Counted from the stretch's first letter, positions 1-8,812 are shown. The stretch: 64,000 nt of DNA from JAHFUA01 sp963733935 (GCA_963733935.1 CAVTEQ010000006.1:354151-418150), one strand, 5' to 3'. Notes: a model not told the origin generated them from the sequence alone. A program made the numbers and translations.

Positions 1-183
1 GGAACGGCCGTGCCCGCGCCGGTCATGCGCGATGACTCGATAACCATGCTGGCCGAAGAAAAACATTTGTGCGTCCCAGTCGTCCGCGGTGAGCGGCCAC
101 CCGTGACTGAACACCATGGGCTGGCCCTGGCCCCAGTCCTTGTAGTAAATCTGTGTGCCGTCTTTGGTTGTGATCGTGGGCAT
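1..183 (-). CDS. alpha/beta hydrolase, non-heme chloroperoxidase-like (N-terminal part)
   Basis: Only the first 61 codons lie in the window; the gene runs off the left edge. Read from an ATG at 183 it begins MPTITTKDGT and continues with YYKDWG, FSHGWPLTADDWDAQ and HDRRGHGRS, the signature N-terminus of cofactor-free haloperoxidase/esterase-type alpha/beta hydrolases. The HGWP block supplies the oxyanion hole. The nucleophile elbow and catalytic His lie outside. An AGGAG Shine-Dalgarno stands 7 nt before the ATG. Family members are cytosolic esterases or perhydrolases; the true substrate cannot be told. Confidence 0.85.
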   Translation of the reverse strand, partial: MPTITTKDGTQIYYKDWGQGQPMVFSHGWPLTADDWDAQMFFFGQHGYRVIAHDRRGHGRS

Positions 184-246
184 GTTGTTTCTCCTTTCTT
201 GCGATTTCTCGCTGTAAGAACTACTTGCCGGACAGAAATGCGTGCA

Positions 247-735
247 TCAAGCCGGGCCGACTCGCTCGGGGTGAAAGCGAATGGTTGCAAACACGGTAAG
301 CGCGGCGAAAATTACCAAGACGATCAATTGCGCGACCATGAAAGGCGGCTCTTTCTGCGTCGGAGCCAGCGCCTTCAGGGCCGGGACTTTCTCAAACGCC
401 TGCACAATCAAAACGAAGACATTCAGGTAGAGCGCAAGGGCAGCGCCGACCACATAGATCCAGCGCCCGGGCCCGGCGAGATGGAACGCGTAACGCGCCG
501 GAATCGCCAGCGCCAACATCGACAGCCAGATGATCGCGACAACGTGGGACGGCAGAAGATGCTCAAAGGGAAAACCGAACCCAGTCACGCTCGTCGCGGC
601 CGTGGTGATGAGGAAGGCCGCCGTCCAGCGGTCCAGCCGCTTCGCCGTAAGCAGCCCATACATGACAACTAATCCGGTGCCGATCCCGGCGAGGCTGATC
701 AGCACGTGCAAGAGGGTGTAGGTCGCTTTACTCAT
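247..735 (-). CDS. hypothetical four-helix membrane protein
   Basis: 162 residues starting MSKATYT; an ATG four codons upstream (747) is also possible. Four hydrophobic segments are visible, roughly at residues 6-27, 40-55, 65-85 and 95-115, plus a last one near the C-terminus around LIVLVIFAALTVFA. Short charged loops separate them and there are no cysteine clusters or catalytic motifs, so it looks like a small integral inner-membrane protein. I do not recognise the family. It sits between the hydrolase and the broken reductase on the same strand, with no tight coupling to either. Confidence 0.7.
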   Translation of the reverse strand: MSKATYTLLHVLISLAGIGTGLVVMYGLLTAKRLDRWTAAFLITTAATSVTGFGFPFEHLLPSHVVAIIWLSMLALAIPARYAFHLAGPGRWIYVVGAALALYLNVFVLIVQAFEKVPALKALAPTQKEPPFMVAQLIVLVIFAALTVFATIRFHPERVGPA

Positions 736-790
736 GCCGAGAATCATGGCAGCTCTCCCGCCAGATCGTTCTGGCTTCGCTTGCGATTGG

Positions 791-2473
791 TTACATCTCT
801 GCTAAGGCCCGGTGGACAAGGTGGACGGCGATGGCTCCTTCACCCACGGCAGAGGCCACGCGCTTCACATTGCCCGAGCGAACGTCGCCAACGGCAAACA
901 CGCTGGGAAGACTGGTTTCGAGCATTAGCGGGGCGCGGCTGAGCGGCCACTTCGGAGCCGGGGCGCTGCCGTTGACACCATCCAGATCCCGACCCGTTAA
1001 GATGAAGCCTTTGTCATCGAGCGCGACACATCCCTTCAGCCACTCCGTCCCGGGGGATGCACCCGCCATAATGAACAGGTGCCGGATGGTATGGGTCGAG
1101 GTTTCCCCAGTGCTGCCATCGCGCCAGGTGACGCGTTCGAGCTGACCGTCTCCCTCCAGAGCAACAATCTGAGTCCTGTAATGCAGTTCGATCCCCGGAT
1201 TCTCTGTAATGCGTTGAATGAGATACCGCGACATTGTGTCCGACAAGCTTGCGGCGCGCACCAGCATGTGTACCTTGCGCGCAGCCTGCGCGAGGAATAT
1301 GGCGGCTTGCCCGGCGGAGTTTCCTCCGCCGACCACAATGACATCGTCGTTTCCGCAGAGTTGCGACTCGATATAAGTGGCGCCGTAGTAAATTCCCTGT
1401 CCTTCGAAGTTCTTCAGGTTCGCGATTCCAGGTTTGTTATATTGGGCGCCGGTCGAGATGATCACGGCGCGAGCGGCCAGGGCGCTGCCGTTATCCAGCA
1501 CCACCTGGTAGGGCCGATGGCCGCAGTTAAGCTTCACTACGCGGTGACCCACCATCATCTTCGCGCCAAATTTTTGCGCTTGTGCGATGGCGCGCGCGGA
1601 GAGCTCTTGTCCCGAGACTCCGGTCGGAAAGCCCAAGTAATTTTCGATCTTGGAGCTTGAGCCCGCCTGCCCGCCGGGAGCGTTGGTCTCGATCACCAGG
1701 GCATCCAGACCTTCCGACGCAGCGTAAACCGCCGCTGCCAGGCCGGACGGCCCGGCGCCCACGATCACCAGGTCCCGAATCTGGGTGGTATCAATGCTGA
1801 CGTTAAGGCCCAGACAGTCCGCCAGTTGCTGGATTGAGGGATTCCGCAACACCGTGCGGCCGTGGCAAATGACGACCGGAACCTCCTCCACTTTGACCTC
1901 AAACCGGTCCAGGAGTTGCTGCGATGATCTGGTCCGAGTCGAGATCGACGAAGCATACGGATAGCGCATTCCGGCTGAGAAACTCGCGCAGGCGCAGGGT
2001 GCCGGCGGAATGGCGCGAGCCCATGATGACGGCGTTGCCATGGCCGCTGCGGACGAGCTCCAGCCGCCGCAGGATGAACGCCCGCATGAAGATTTCGCTC
2101 AGCTCGGCGTCTCTTGCCACCAACGACCGCAGGCCCTCGCCGCTAAGCTCGAGAAACTCACCGGCTTCGGTTACGCGCCCGCGCACCAGGCAACGCTGCC
2201 CGGAGATCATGGTGATCTCCCCGGTGAACTCACCGGGAGCGTGTGTGGCTACCGGGCGTCTCACCGTTCAGGTCCGGCTGCACGATCTCCATGCTTCCCG
2301 AAAGCAGGACAAAAAACGGGACGTTCGGTGTCACCGGGCTGAAACAGAATCTCGCCCGGCTCAACCTTCCGCGACTTGCTGCCTGGACGGACGCGCTCAA
2401 TCTGCGCCGGAGTCAGCACCGGAAAAGCTTGAGTGCGAGCGTCGAGCGCACTCGGTGCGGGCCAAGTAGACAT
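791..2473 (-). pseudogene. cNMP-binding / thioredoxin-reductase-like FAD oxidoreductase, frame-broken
   Basis: Three reading frames joined end to end give one protein of the cNMP-domain plus thioredoxin-reductase fusion family. The order is an N-terminal cyclic-nucleotide-binding beta-roll (VEPGEILFQPGD, then PGEFTGEITMISGQ), a linker (GSRHSAGTLRLREFL), then two Rossmann domains: FAD motif VGAGPSGLAAAVYAA, NAD(P) motif VVGGGNSAGQAAIF and C-terminal FAVGDVRSG. The frame changes near 2310 (run of six T), near 2262 (run of C), and more than once between 1930 and 1965. The usual thioredoxin-reductase CxxC is absent: the aligned stretch reads YYGATYIE. That loss seems typical of this fused family, so a dithiol mechanism is unlikely. 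The clustered single-base lesions may be decay or sequencing error. Confidence 0.8.
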
Positions 2474-2561
2474 GGTTCTTCTTTTAGCCGGCGCCATCGA
2501 CCGAACCAGACATTCGGACGAAGCTATGCCAGACTCCGACGGCCAGAGGATGATTCCTTTC

Positions 2562-3170
2562 CTATGCCGCTCCCCTCACTGCCTCGACCAGAGGCACGTC
2601 AACCAGATGTTCCATCAGAAACCAGATTTGAAGCTCATTCGTACGAAGGACTTCGCTCACCACGAGGTCATTCGTGCCGTCATCGCCCAGCGTGGAAGCA
2701 CGCCGTGCCAGTTTGCGAGTCTCGCGAATGATGACCTGATGCGCGTCCAGCAAACGTGACAGTTGCACGGGAATCTCTTCGCGGCCACGTGGAGGACGCT
2801 CGATCTGCGTGGTCTCAGCCACATCCGGCGCCATGGCGATGCTGACACCGCCGAGCAATTGAATGCGCTCGGCAATCGCATCCACCAACTCGACCTGCTC
2901 GCCATAGTGCTTGTCGAAGAGCAAGTGCAGTTGATAAAAGGTCGGACCAGCAACCTGCCAGTGCGACTTCTTGTACAAGTCGCGAAGCGTCATGGTATCG
3001 GCAAGCAGCTGGTTCAGTTGTTCGGTCATCTCCAGGCGCACAGGTTCCTCAAGCTCCAGCGGCAGCATGTGGTTCACCGTGCCGTAAGCCTGGATTTCAC
3101 GCGCACGCTGATGAAGACGAGGCTGGGCGCTGACGTTTCCGTTTCTTACACCGTTCTGCTTTCTTGCCAT
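2562..3170 (-). CDS. dps: Dps-type DNA-protecting ferritin
   Basis: 202 residues, somewhat longer than usual Dps because of a basic N-terminal tail (MARKQNGVRNGN) of the kind that binds DNA. The ferritin-like four-helix bundle carries the Dps ferroxidase signature: KSHWQVAGPTFYQLHLL followed by FDKHYGEQVELVDAIAER, with His, His, Asp and Glu spaced as in the intersubunit iron site. The protein oxidises Fe(II) using H2O2 and shields the nucleoid in stress or stationary phase. It is a single gene between the broken reductase and the nitroreductase. The ATG at 3170 is the only reasonable start. Confidence 0.93.
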   Translation of the reverse strand: MARKQNGVRNGNVSAQPRLHQRAREIQAYGTVNHMLPLELEEPVRLEMTEQLNQLLADTMTLRDLYKKSHWQVAGPTFYQLHLLFDKHYGEQVELVDAIAERIQLLGGVSIAMAPDVAETTQIERPPRGREEIPVQLSRLLDAHQVIIRETRKLARRASTLGDDGTNDLVVSEVLRTNELQIWFLMEHLVDVPLVEAVRGAA

Positions 3171-3270
3171 TGGGCTCCTCCTTCTCAGTCACAGAGTCTT
3201 TTTGCAGGATGAGCGATTCAGAATCTCTCATGCTGCCGTCACAGGACTCGCCGGCGTTTAGGTCACTACC

Positions 3271-3900
3271 TCACATCAGGTTGCATGCCTCGCTGAATTC
3301 CAGGCGCGGGCTGCGCGGAAACAGCTTGGATGGGTCCCCGTAACCGAGGTTGCAGAGAAAGTTTGATTTTACGTGGCCGGCGGGAAAGAATTCCTGCTCA
3401 CAGTCCTCACACTTGTCCGCCGCGAAGAACTCCTCATCAACTTTCGCGTTGTCGAACCCGGACATCGGCCCGCAGTCCAGTCCGAGAGCCCGCGCTGCGA
3501 GCATCAAATAGGCGCCCTGCAGAGAAGAGTTTCGCTTCGCGGTCTGCTCGACGAGCTGGGGGTTCTTTGCAAAGTGATCGCGCATGGCGGGGTTGTGCGG
3601 GAACAGCTTGGGCAACTTTTCGTAGAACTTCAGATCGTACGCAATGATCACGGTCACCGGCGCGGTCATCGTCTTCTCCACATTGCCAGCCGCGAGCGCC
3701 GGACGGAGGCGCTCCTTCGCGGCCGCTGAACGCAGGAACATGAACCTGGCGGGACAAGTGTTTGCGCTCGTCGGGCCCCATTTCACCACTGCGTACAGCT
3801 CACGCAGCAGCTCATCCGGCACTGGCTTTGGGAGCCAGGCGGTGTAGGTACGTGCCTTGCGAAATAGGACATCCAATACGTCATCCTTCACTCGATCCAT
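3271..3900 (-). CDS. rutE: nitroreductase-family malonic semialdehyde reductase (RutE/HadB type)
   Basis: 209 residues, full length for RutE. Matches across its length include VKWGPTSANTCPARF near the N-terminus, KERLRPALAAGN, GLDCGPMSGFDNAKVD, FLCNLGYGDPSKLF and the terminal PRLEFSEACNLM. The fold is a homodimeric FMN-binding nitroreductase. In the Rut pyrimidine pathway RutE reduces malonic semialdehyde to 3-hydroxypropionate with NADH. No other rut gene is in the window, so here it more likely acts as a general aldehyde or quinone reductase. The insertion DKCEDCEQEFFP adds two cysteines not expected in E. coli RutE. Confidence 0.85.
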   Translation of the reverse strand: MDRVKDDVLDVLFRKARTYTAWLPKPVPDELLRELYAVVKWGPTSANTCPARFMFLRSAAAKERLRPALAAGNVEKTMTAPVTVIIAYDLKFYEKLPKLFPHNPAMRDHFAKNPQLVEQTAKRNSSLQGAYLMLAARALGLDCGPMSGFDNAKVDEEFFAADKCEDCEQEFFPAGHVKSNFLCNLGYGDPSKLFPRSPRLEFSEACNLM

Positions 3901-4001
3901 TTACCCGTCCTTTCAGCCAGGCGAATTGGCACAACGCCCTGGGCCCTATGCTCGGTAAGTCCTGTTTCGCCAGTTCCTGCATGTGATCTCCAAACAACGG
4001 A

Positions 4002-4808
4002 TCACTCTCCTGCCGCGGCAGCCAAGCCTTCGACGACGCCTATGTTCTTGATCAGCTCTTGCGGAAAGCCATGCCGCTTCTGCAAATACTGCGGGCTGTT
4101 GTAAGAAATCCAGACCTTGCTTTGGCCGTCTTCCCAAACCAGTATCTTCAAAGGAAGATCGATGGCAGTGCTTGGCGCCGCCAGCATTAAAGGAGTTCCG
4201 GCTTTGGGATTGCCGAAGATCAGCAGTTTGGTCGGTCTCATTTGCATGCCCACCTTTTCCGCTTCTCCGCTGTGATCGACCAGAGCAAACAGAGCGACTC
4301 CCTTCGCCCGCAGAATACCCTCGAGTTTTTCAACCGTCTGGTCTACCGAATGGCTGCTGGGTTTGTTTACGATTCCGTTGTCTGTGGCAGACGCCATGAA
4401 AGTCTCCTCACTTTTTCCAGCATTCGAGTCCTTGGTGCCCGGGACTGAAAGCAGGTAAATCACCATCGCCAGCCCGATCAATGCAAGGAAAACAGCTATT
4501 CCGATGGCCTGGCCCGAGGGGCGAGACGGTAGAGGCTGCCCCCGAGCCAGCTCCTGCGTCAGACGAGCATGATGCCAGGCGGAAAAGAGATTGACGATCA
4601 CTCCGACAGCGATGAGCGCGGTTCCGAACCACAGCGAAAGCCCGTACGATCGGGCAGCCGGTTGGTGCTGCATAAGTTGGACTTGCTGCAGGAAGAGGCC
4701 GAACCGCGCCACCACAAAGCCGAACCCCATGAGCGCAAGACCGGTACGAATCCACGCGAGGAAAGTTCGTTCGGCGGCGAGATAGTCTCGAAGCTCAGCA
4801 GCCTGCAT
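4002..4808 (-). CDS. DUF202 (YidH-like) membrane domain fused to DUF302 domain
   Basis: 268 residues. Residues 1-120 are a DUF202/YidH domain: it opens LRDYLAAERTFLAWIRTGLA, has three membrane helices (the last around IGIAVFLALIGLAMVIYLL) and a short cytoplasmic end. From about residue 137 (MASATDNGIV) follows a complete DUF302 domain (VDQTVEKLEGILRAKGVALF, LLIFGNPKAGTPLM, IDLPLKILVWED), normally a separate soluble protein. There is no stop between the two parts, and an internal ATG could also give DUF302 alone. DUF302 proteins cluster with redox and respiratory genes; the function is unknown. The fusion would tether the domain to the membrane. Confidence 0.8.
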   Translation of the reverse strand: MQAAELRDYLAAERTFLAWIRTGLALMGFGFVVARFGLFLQQVQLMQHQPAARSYGLSLWFGTALIAVGVIVNLFSAWHHARLTQELARGQPLPSRPSGQAIGIAVFLALIGLAMVIYLLSVPGTKDSNAGKSEETFMASATDNGIVNKPSSHSVDQTVEKLEGILRAKGVALFALVDHSGEAEKVGMQMRPTKLLIFGNPKAGTPLMLAAPSTAIDLPLKILVWEDGQSKVWISYNSPQYLQKRHGFPQELIKNIGVVEGLAAAAGE

Positions 4809-4894
4809 TATTTTCCCCTCATCTTTCGCGGTGAGCAGTCCGACCGAGAGCTACGGCCCGAATCCTTTAGGTGCTGATTCGAGCCACGCCGTTG

Positions 4895-5776
4895 CTATTT
4901 GTAGTAGCGTCCATTCATCTCCTCGCCGAGGATCGCGAAATCGGCCCGCGACGCTTCAAGAGGATCGGATTTCCACGAAAATCCAAGGGACGGCACTTCG
5001 ACCTGTGCTTCCATGCGGCAGGACGCGCGCGAGCCGGTAAACCGAAATTGTCTTGCCGGATCGTCGTACACAGCCGGTTCTCCCGTTGACTTCCAGACCA
5101 TCTTGAACGTCATCCGGGCAGGAGTGGCTATGGAATCAATCGCCGGCCAGCGCGGCTGATCCACTACAGGAACATCCTTCATCTCCAGCGTAAGCGTGTT
5201 GCCATCAGAACTGGCAGTCAAGCCTCCCGCCGGCACCGGCACAACCCAGTACAGTCCGGAAGGCGCGATTGGAGGATGAAAGTCGTGAATCTGATTGGAG
5301 GGGACCGCCGGTCCCCGAAACAGAGTGAGTCATATATGCGTAAAGGTCCCTTGCTGTGTCGTACGTGCGGCCCAATACTCGCCTTTCATCACGCCGTAGT
5401 CAGTTGTGGGGCTGCCGAATGTGATCCGGTTTCCCTGATTGTCGGTTCCGGCGCCGGAGAAGGTACTGCATCTCGCAACGCGGCCCTTGAAATGGTAGAT
5501 GTGCGAGGGTTCAAGATTAGGACCCGCAGGCTGATTGTGGCTGCCGTTCTTGTCCAACCACGGAATGGGGTAGGGATCGGTCCCACCGTTCGCCGTTGCT
5601 GGGCGCTCGGATACCTGCTGAGCCAAGAGTTGTGAGCCGGCAGAGAGGGCCATGCCGGTAAATGCTCCAGCTTTCAGAAACTCTCTCCGGCTACAAAGTT
5701 GGCAGAACGGTCTCGCGTGCCTCACGGTGTCTTCTCCGAAAGTCGTCAAGGTTACGACTTGCGCACGAAAATTCAA
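4895..5776 (-). pseudogene. TAT-exported protein interrupted by one in-frame TGA
   Basis: Two stretches in the same frame, 5776-5330 and 5329-4895, are separated only by a TGA at 5332-5330 and read as one protein of about 293 residues. The N-terminus carries a twin-arginine signal (CSRREFLKAGAF, then MALSAGSQLLAQ). The first part ends EYWAARTTQQGTFTHI; after the TGA it continues LTLFRGPAVPSNQIHDFHPP, SGLYWVVPVPAGG and DVPVVDQPRWPAID to GRYYK. Composition and phase are coherent on both sides, so the stop is either a recent nonsense mutation, an error, or a recoded codon (see findings). Exported globular protein of a family I do not recognise. Confidence 0.6.
5300..5316 (-). repeat. perfect GC-rich hairpin just downstream of the in-frame TGA
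   Basis: On the coding strand GGGGACC-GGC-GGTCCCC forms a 7-bp perfect stem with a 3-nt loop starting with G. It begins 13 nt after the TGA at 5332-5330, which puts the loop about 20 nt from the stop. That geometry satisfies the loose description of bacterial SECIS elements. It lies inside the reading frame and has no U-tract, so it is not a terminator for the upstream part. GC-rich hairpins do occur by chance in such genomes. Confidence 0.5.
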
Positions 5777-6219
5777 AGCTGCTTCAACAAACTGCTCGAA
5801 ACGAGAGTCGCACTAAAACCAACAGAACCGAGATCGGATTATGTGGGCCCGCTTTGTAACTAGGCGCTTGCGATTTGCGGTTGCGATTTCCGGCTGCCTC
5901 ATCGCAAAATGGCGGAAGGATTCCAGGAACAACCAGGTGAGGCGCTGTCCTGGTCCCAGGGGAGGGTAGATTGGCTGGGCCACAACCGGCAGTTCCCACA
6001 GCACACACTCATCATCAGCATCACGTTCGCATCCGCCGTCGCAAGAAGTTCTGGCGCCGACAGTCGTGGTGGTCGACGCTCGGAAGGTCCATGATCGTAG
6101 TTATGCTGGCGGCGTGCCTGCTTCTTTGCCTGTACGCGGTTTGGGGGGGCCTCAGCACATCCCCACGATAGGCACCGGTTCCCCGCACCAGACAAACTCC
6201 AGCCGAGGATTTTCCCTCC
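5777..6219. other. 443-base interval with at most one small ORF
   Basis: Separates the TAT protein gene (leftwards) from the 3' end of the STAS gene. Apart from the possible 66-codon ORF at 5971-6171 I see no conserved coding, no repeat family member and no convincing terminator. It should contain the promoter for the TAT protein gene, but no clear -35/-10 pair stands out. Confidence 0.5.
5971..6171 (+). CDS. possible small single-pass membrane protein
   Basis: A 66-codon ORF beginning with TTG. A strong purine tract (GGGGAGGG) ends 4 nt before the start, which favours translation. The product is basic and aromatic in the middle (RIRRRKKFWRRQSWW) and then has one hydrophobic helix, MIVVMLAACLLLCLYAVW, near the C-terminus, giving positive-inside topology. 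I do not recognise it. It may be chance, as the start codon is weak and no neighbour is co-oriented nearby. Confidence 0.35.
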   Translation: MAGPQPAVPTAHTHHQHHVRIRRRKKFWRRQSWWSTLGRSMIVVMLAACLLLCLYAVWGGLSTSPR

Positions 6220-6579
6220 TTAATCCGGGGTCAACCCCAGCAGGTCATCGTGGCCTTCGAACAAGGGCGCCAGCCGCGTAATGCTGAACAGTTCTTTCAC
6301 GCGCTGACTCAGATTGATGAGCCTTAGTTTGCAATTGCAGCGCTTGGCCGAAACGTAAATGCCCATGATCGAGCCCAGGCCTGAGCTGTCCATGTAGCTG
6401 ACATTGGTCAGGTCGAGGACCAGCGCTTTACTCTCGAGCATAAGGTTGCGGGCGGTCGAACTGAGCTGTCCGGCGGTCGCGGAATTGATCTTTCCGGAAC
6501 AGTGGACAATCGTGGCCGTGGGCGTCTTCTCCGTCTGCAAGGTCAGTTCGGGCGTGGGTACAGCAGGATTTGCTGCCAT
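6220..6579 (-). CDS. STAS-domain anti-sigma factor antagonist
   Basis: 119 residues forming one STAS domain with a short N-terminal extension. The phosphorylation loop is intact: VLDLTNVSYMDSSGLGSIMG, with the acceptor serine at about residue 65. Such proteins bind an anti-sigma (RsbW-like) kinase when dephosphorylated and release the sigma factor. Two SpoIIE-type phosphatases (15541-17664 and 21736-23061) that could dephosphorylate it are in this window, but no RsbW kinase or partner sigma gene is. It is transcribed away from the two-component pair at 6723. Confidence 0.9.
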   Translation of the reverse strand: MAANPAVPTPELTLQTEKTPTATIVHCSGKINSATAGQLSSTARNLMLESKALVLDLTNVSYMDSSGLGSIMGIYVSAKRCNCKLRLINLSQRVKELFSITRLAPLFEGHDDLLGLTPD

Positions 6580-6710
6580 GGAATCCTCCGGCCCGGAATG
6601 GTAAGCCGGGTCGCTGGCTGAAGGTTGGCGATTATATCACCGCGCGTGTCGCTGGCAGCGCTGCCCTTCCCCGTTCACGGGGCAGTCACACGGGATTCGT
6701 CCGCGCCCGG

Positions 6711-6716
6711 TACAAT
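6711..6716 (+). promoter_or_regulatory. candidate -10 element of a leaderless transcript
   Basis: TACAAT ends 6 nt before the GTG start codon of the response regulator at 6723. With the usual 6-8 nt from the -10 box to the transcription start, the mRNA would begin at or next to the start codon. No Shine-Dalgarno precedes the GTG. No good -35 hexamer is visible 16-18 nt upstream, so the promoter call is tentative. Confidence 0.4.
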
Positions 6717-6722
6717 ACCGGC

Positions 6723-7415
6723 GTGAAGCCGCTGATCTTTCTGGTTGAGGATGATGGCGACATCAGCCGCCTGGTGCGGCACCATCTGGAGGCCGCCGGC
6801 TATGCCGTGCGAGCGTTCGCTGGCGCCGCGGGGGTGCTCAGCGAAGCGGAGCGGGAGCATCCCTCGTTGTTTCTGCTCGACATCATGGTGCCGGGCGGGG
6901 ACGGTCTCGATCTCTGCCGGCGCATCCGCCAGATGCCGGTTCTAGGTATGACCCCGGTCATCTTCCTGACCGCAAAAACGGGAGAGCCGGACCGTGTGCT
7001 CGGGCTCGACCTGGGCGCCGACGATTACATCACCAAGCCCTTCAGTCCACGGGAATTAGTGGCGCGGACCCGTGCCGTGCTGCGGCGCTTCGAAAAGCCG
7101 CTGAGCCCTTCGAAGCTGAAGATTGGCGAAATCGAAATCGACAGCGGCGCCATGACGCTTACGGTGCGCGGCGAAACCGTGTCCACCACCGCCACCGAAT
7201 TCCGCCTGCTGGATTACCTGGCGCGCCATGTGGGCCGGGTCTACACCCGGGACCAGTTGCTGGACGCGGTCTGGCGCGACACCGCCTACGTGACCCCGCG
7301 CTCGGTGGACGTGTACGTCCGCCGCATCCGCGAGAAGATCGAGCCCGACGCCGAGAACCCGCGCTACCTGCGGACCGTGCGCGGCACCGGCTACCGCTTC
7401 GAGTCGCCCAAGTGA
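6723..7415 (+). CDS. OmpR/PhoB-family response regulator
   Basis: 230 residues from GTG 6723 (KPLIFLVEDDGD). Receiver domain 1-120 has the acidic pair EDD, phosphoacceptor Asp at about 53 (LLDIMVPGGDGLD), switch Thr in FLTAKTGE and Lys in DYITKPFSPREL. The winged-helix DNA-binding domain follows at about 130-228 (TATEFRLLDYLARH, recognition helix SVDVYVRRIREK, RGTGYRFE). Sequence style is PhoB/PhoP-like. The upstream 51 codons of the same frame are not part of the protein because the receiver fold starts at KPLIF. Its stop overlaps the start of the kinase by 4 nt (GTGA), so both are cotranslated. Confidence 0.93.
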   Translation: MKPLIFLVEDDGDISRLVRHHLEAAGYAVRAFAGAAGVLSEAEREHPSLFLLDIMVPGGDGLDLCRRIRQMPVLGMTPVIFLTAKTGEPDRVLGLDLGADDYITKPFSPRELVARTRAVLRRFEKPLSPSKLKIGEIEIDSGAMTLTVRGETVSTTATEFRLLDYLARHVGRVYTRDQLLDAVWRDTAYVTPRSVDVYVRRIREKIEPDAENPRYLRTVRGTGYRFESPK

Positions 7416-8812
7416 GAAGACGCGTCTTTTTCAAGCTGCTGCTGGTGTTTCTGGTGGTAATCGCCTCCATCACCGCCATTCTCGACATCACCGTCACCCA
7501 CTCCATATCGGTCTCGCTACAAGACGAGAGCCACGAGACGGTTAGAGCCGTGCGTCACACTCTGTGGTGGACCTCAGGGCTGACTGCGCTGGTGGCGGCA
7601 GCACTGGCCCTGATCGCGGCCCGGTCGGTGGAGCGCCGGTTGCGGCGGATTGTGGACTTTGCGGCGCGGATTGCGGATGGCGACCTCTCTGCCCGCATCG
7701 CCGACGACTCGTCCGACGAAATCGGCCAGGTGGCCATGGCGCTGGACGCCACCGCCCACCAGCTCGAACACAGCTTCCAGGACGTTCGCACCGGGCAACG
7801 GCAACTGGAGACCGTGCTCAACAGCATGCAGGAAGCTGTGATCGCCGTCTCCGCTGACGGCAGAGTGCAATGGGCCAACCGCGTCATGGCCCGGCTCACC
7901 CCCTCCGGGGTGCGGCTGCGGGCGCCGCTGGTCGAGACGGTGCGCGATCCCAACGTGCTGGGAGCGATCACCGAAGCCATCCAGAGCACCGAGGTGCGCA
8001 CCACGCGCGCCACCTCGATTCTTCCCGGCCACTCCTACGAGGTAACCGCCGCCCCCATGCCGGGCGCCGGCGCCGTTGCCGTGCTGCACGACGTTACCGA
8101 GATCGAGCGGGTGGAGAAGACACGGCGCGATTTCGTGGCCAACGTTTCGCACGAGCTGCGCACGCCGCTGACTTCCATCCAGGGCTACGCCGAGACCTTG
8201 CTGGAATCGGCCCAGGGCCAGGGCCCGGAGCGCGAGTTCCTGGAGATTATCCGCAAGAATGCCGTGCGCATGGCCAGCCTGAGCGAGGACCTGCTGCGCC
8301 TGGCGCAGGTGGAGTCGGGAGAAGTGGCTTTTCGCTTCCGGGCAGTGGCCCCGTCGGAGATGCTGGAAGAGGCGGCCAAGAGCTTCCGCGAGATCGCCCG
8401 GGCGCAGCGCGTGGAACTCTTGGTCGAGGCACCCGCCACAAGCGCAGTGGAGGCCGATACCGACGCCGTCCACCAGGTGCTCGCCAACCTGATCGACAAT
8501 GCGCTGAAATATGCCAACTCCGGCGGCAAGATCGTTCTGGGAGCGCGTCCGGCCGGTCCGACGGTGGAGTTCTACGTGCGCGACTTCGGGCCGGGCATTG
8601 CCTCCGAACACCTGCCGCGGCTATTCGAGCGCTTCTACCGCGTGGACAAGGCGCGCTCGCGAGAATCGGGTGGCACCGGGCTGGGGCTGGCCATCGCCAA
8701 GCACATTGTGCGCGCCCACGGCGGGACCATCCGCGCCGAAAGCGCTCTGGGGCACGGTTCCACTTTCCTGTTCACGCTTCCTGCCGCGAGCGTTGCCGTG
8801 GAACAGCCCTAA
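7412..8812 (+). CDS. PhoR-like sensor histidine kinase
   Basis: 466 residues from GTG 7412. Two membrane helices (about 6-25 and 51-70) enclose a periplasmic loop of only some 25 residues, so no large sensor domain is present. Then come HAMP (about 71-125), PAS (about 130-230, QEAVIAVSADGRVQWAN), HisKA with His247 in VANVSHELRTPLTSIQGY, and HATPase_c (N box LANLIDNALKYA, G1 DFGPGIA, F box FERFYRV, G2 GGTGLGLAIAKHI). It pairs with the regulator at 6723. The PhoR-like layout suggests control by phosphate, but no pst or phoU gene is nearby. Confidence 0.93.
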   Translation: MRRRVFFKLLLVFLVVIASITAILDITVTHSISVSLQDESHETVRAVRHTLWWTSGLTALVAAALALIAARSVERRLRRIVDFAARIADGDLSARIADDSSDEIGQVAMALDATAHQLEHSFQDVRTGQRQLETVLNSMQEAVIAVSADGRVQWANRVMARLTPSGVRLRAPLVETVRDPNVLGAITEAIQSTEVRTTRATSILPGHSYEVTAAPMPGAGAVAVLHDVTEIERVEKTRRDFVANVSHELRTPLTSIQGYAETLLESAQGQGPEREFLEIIRKNAVRMASLSEDLLRLAQVESGEVAFRFRAVAPSEMLEEAAKSFREIARAQRVELLVEAPATSAVEADTDAVHQVLANLIDNALKYANSGGKIVLGARPAGPTVEFYVRDFGPGIASEHLPRLFERFYRVDKARSRESGGTGLGLAIAKHIVRAHGGTIRAESALGHGSTFLFTLPAASVAVEQP

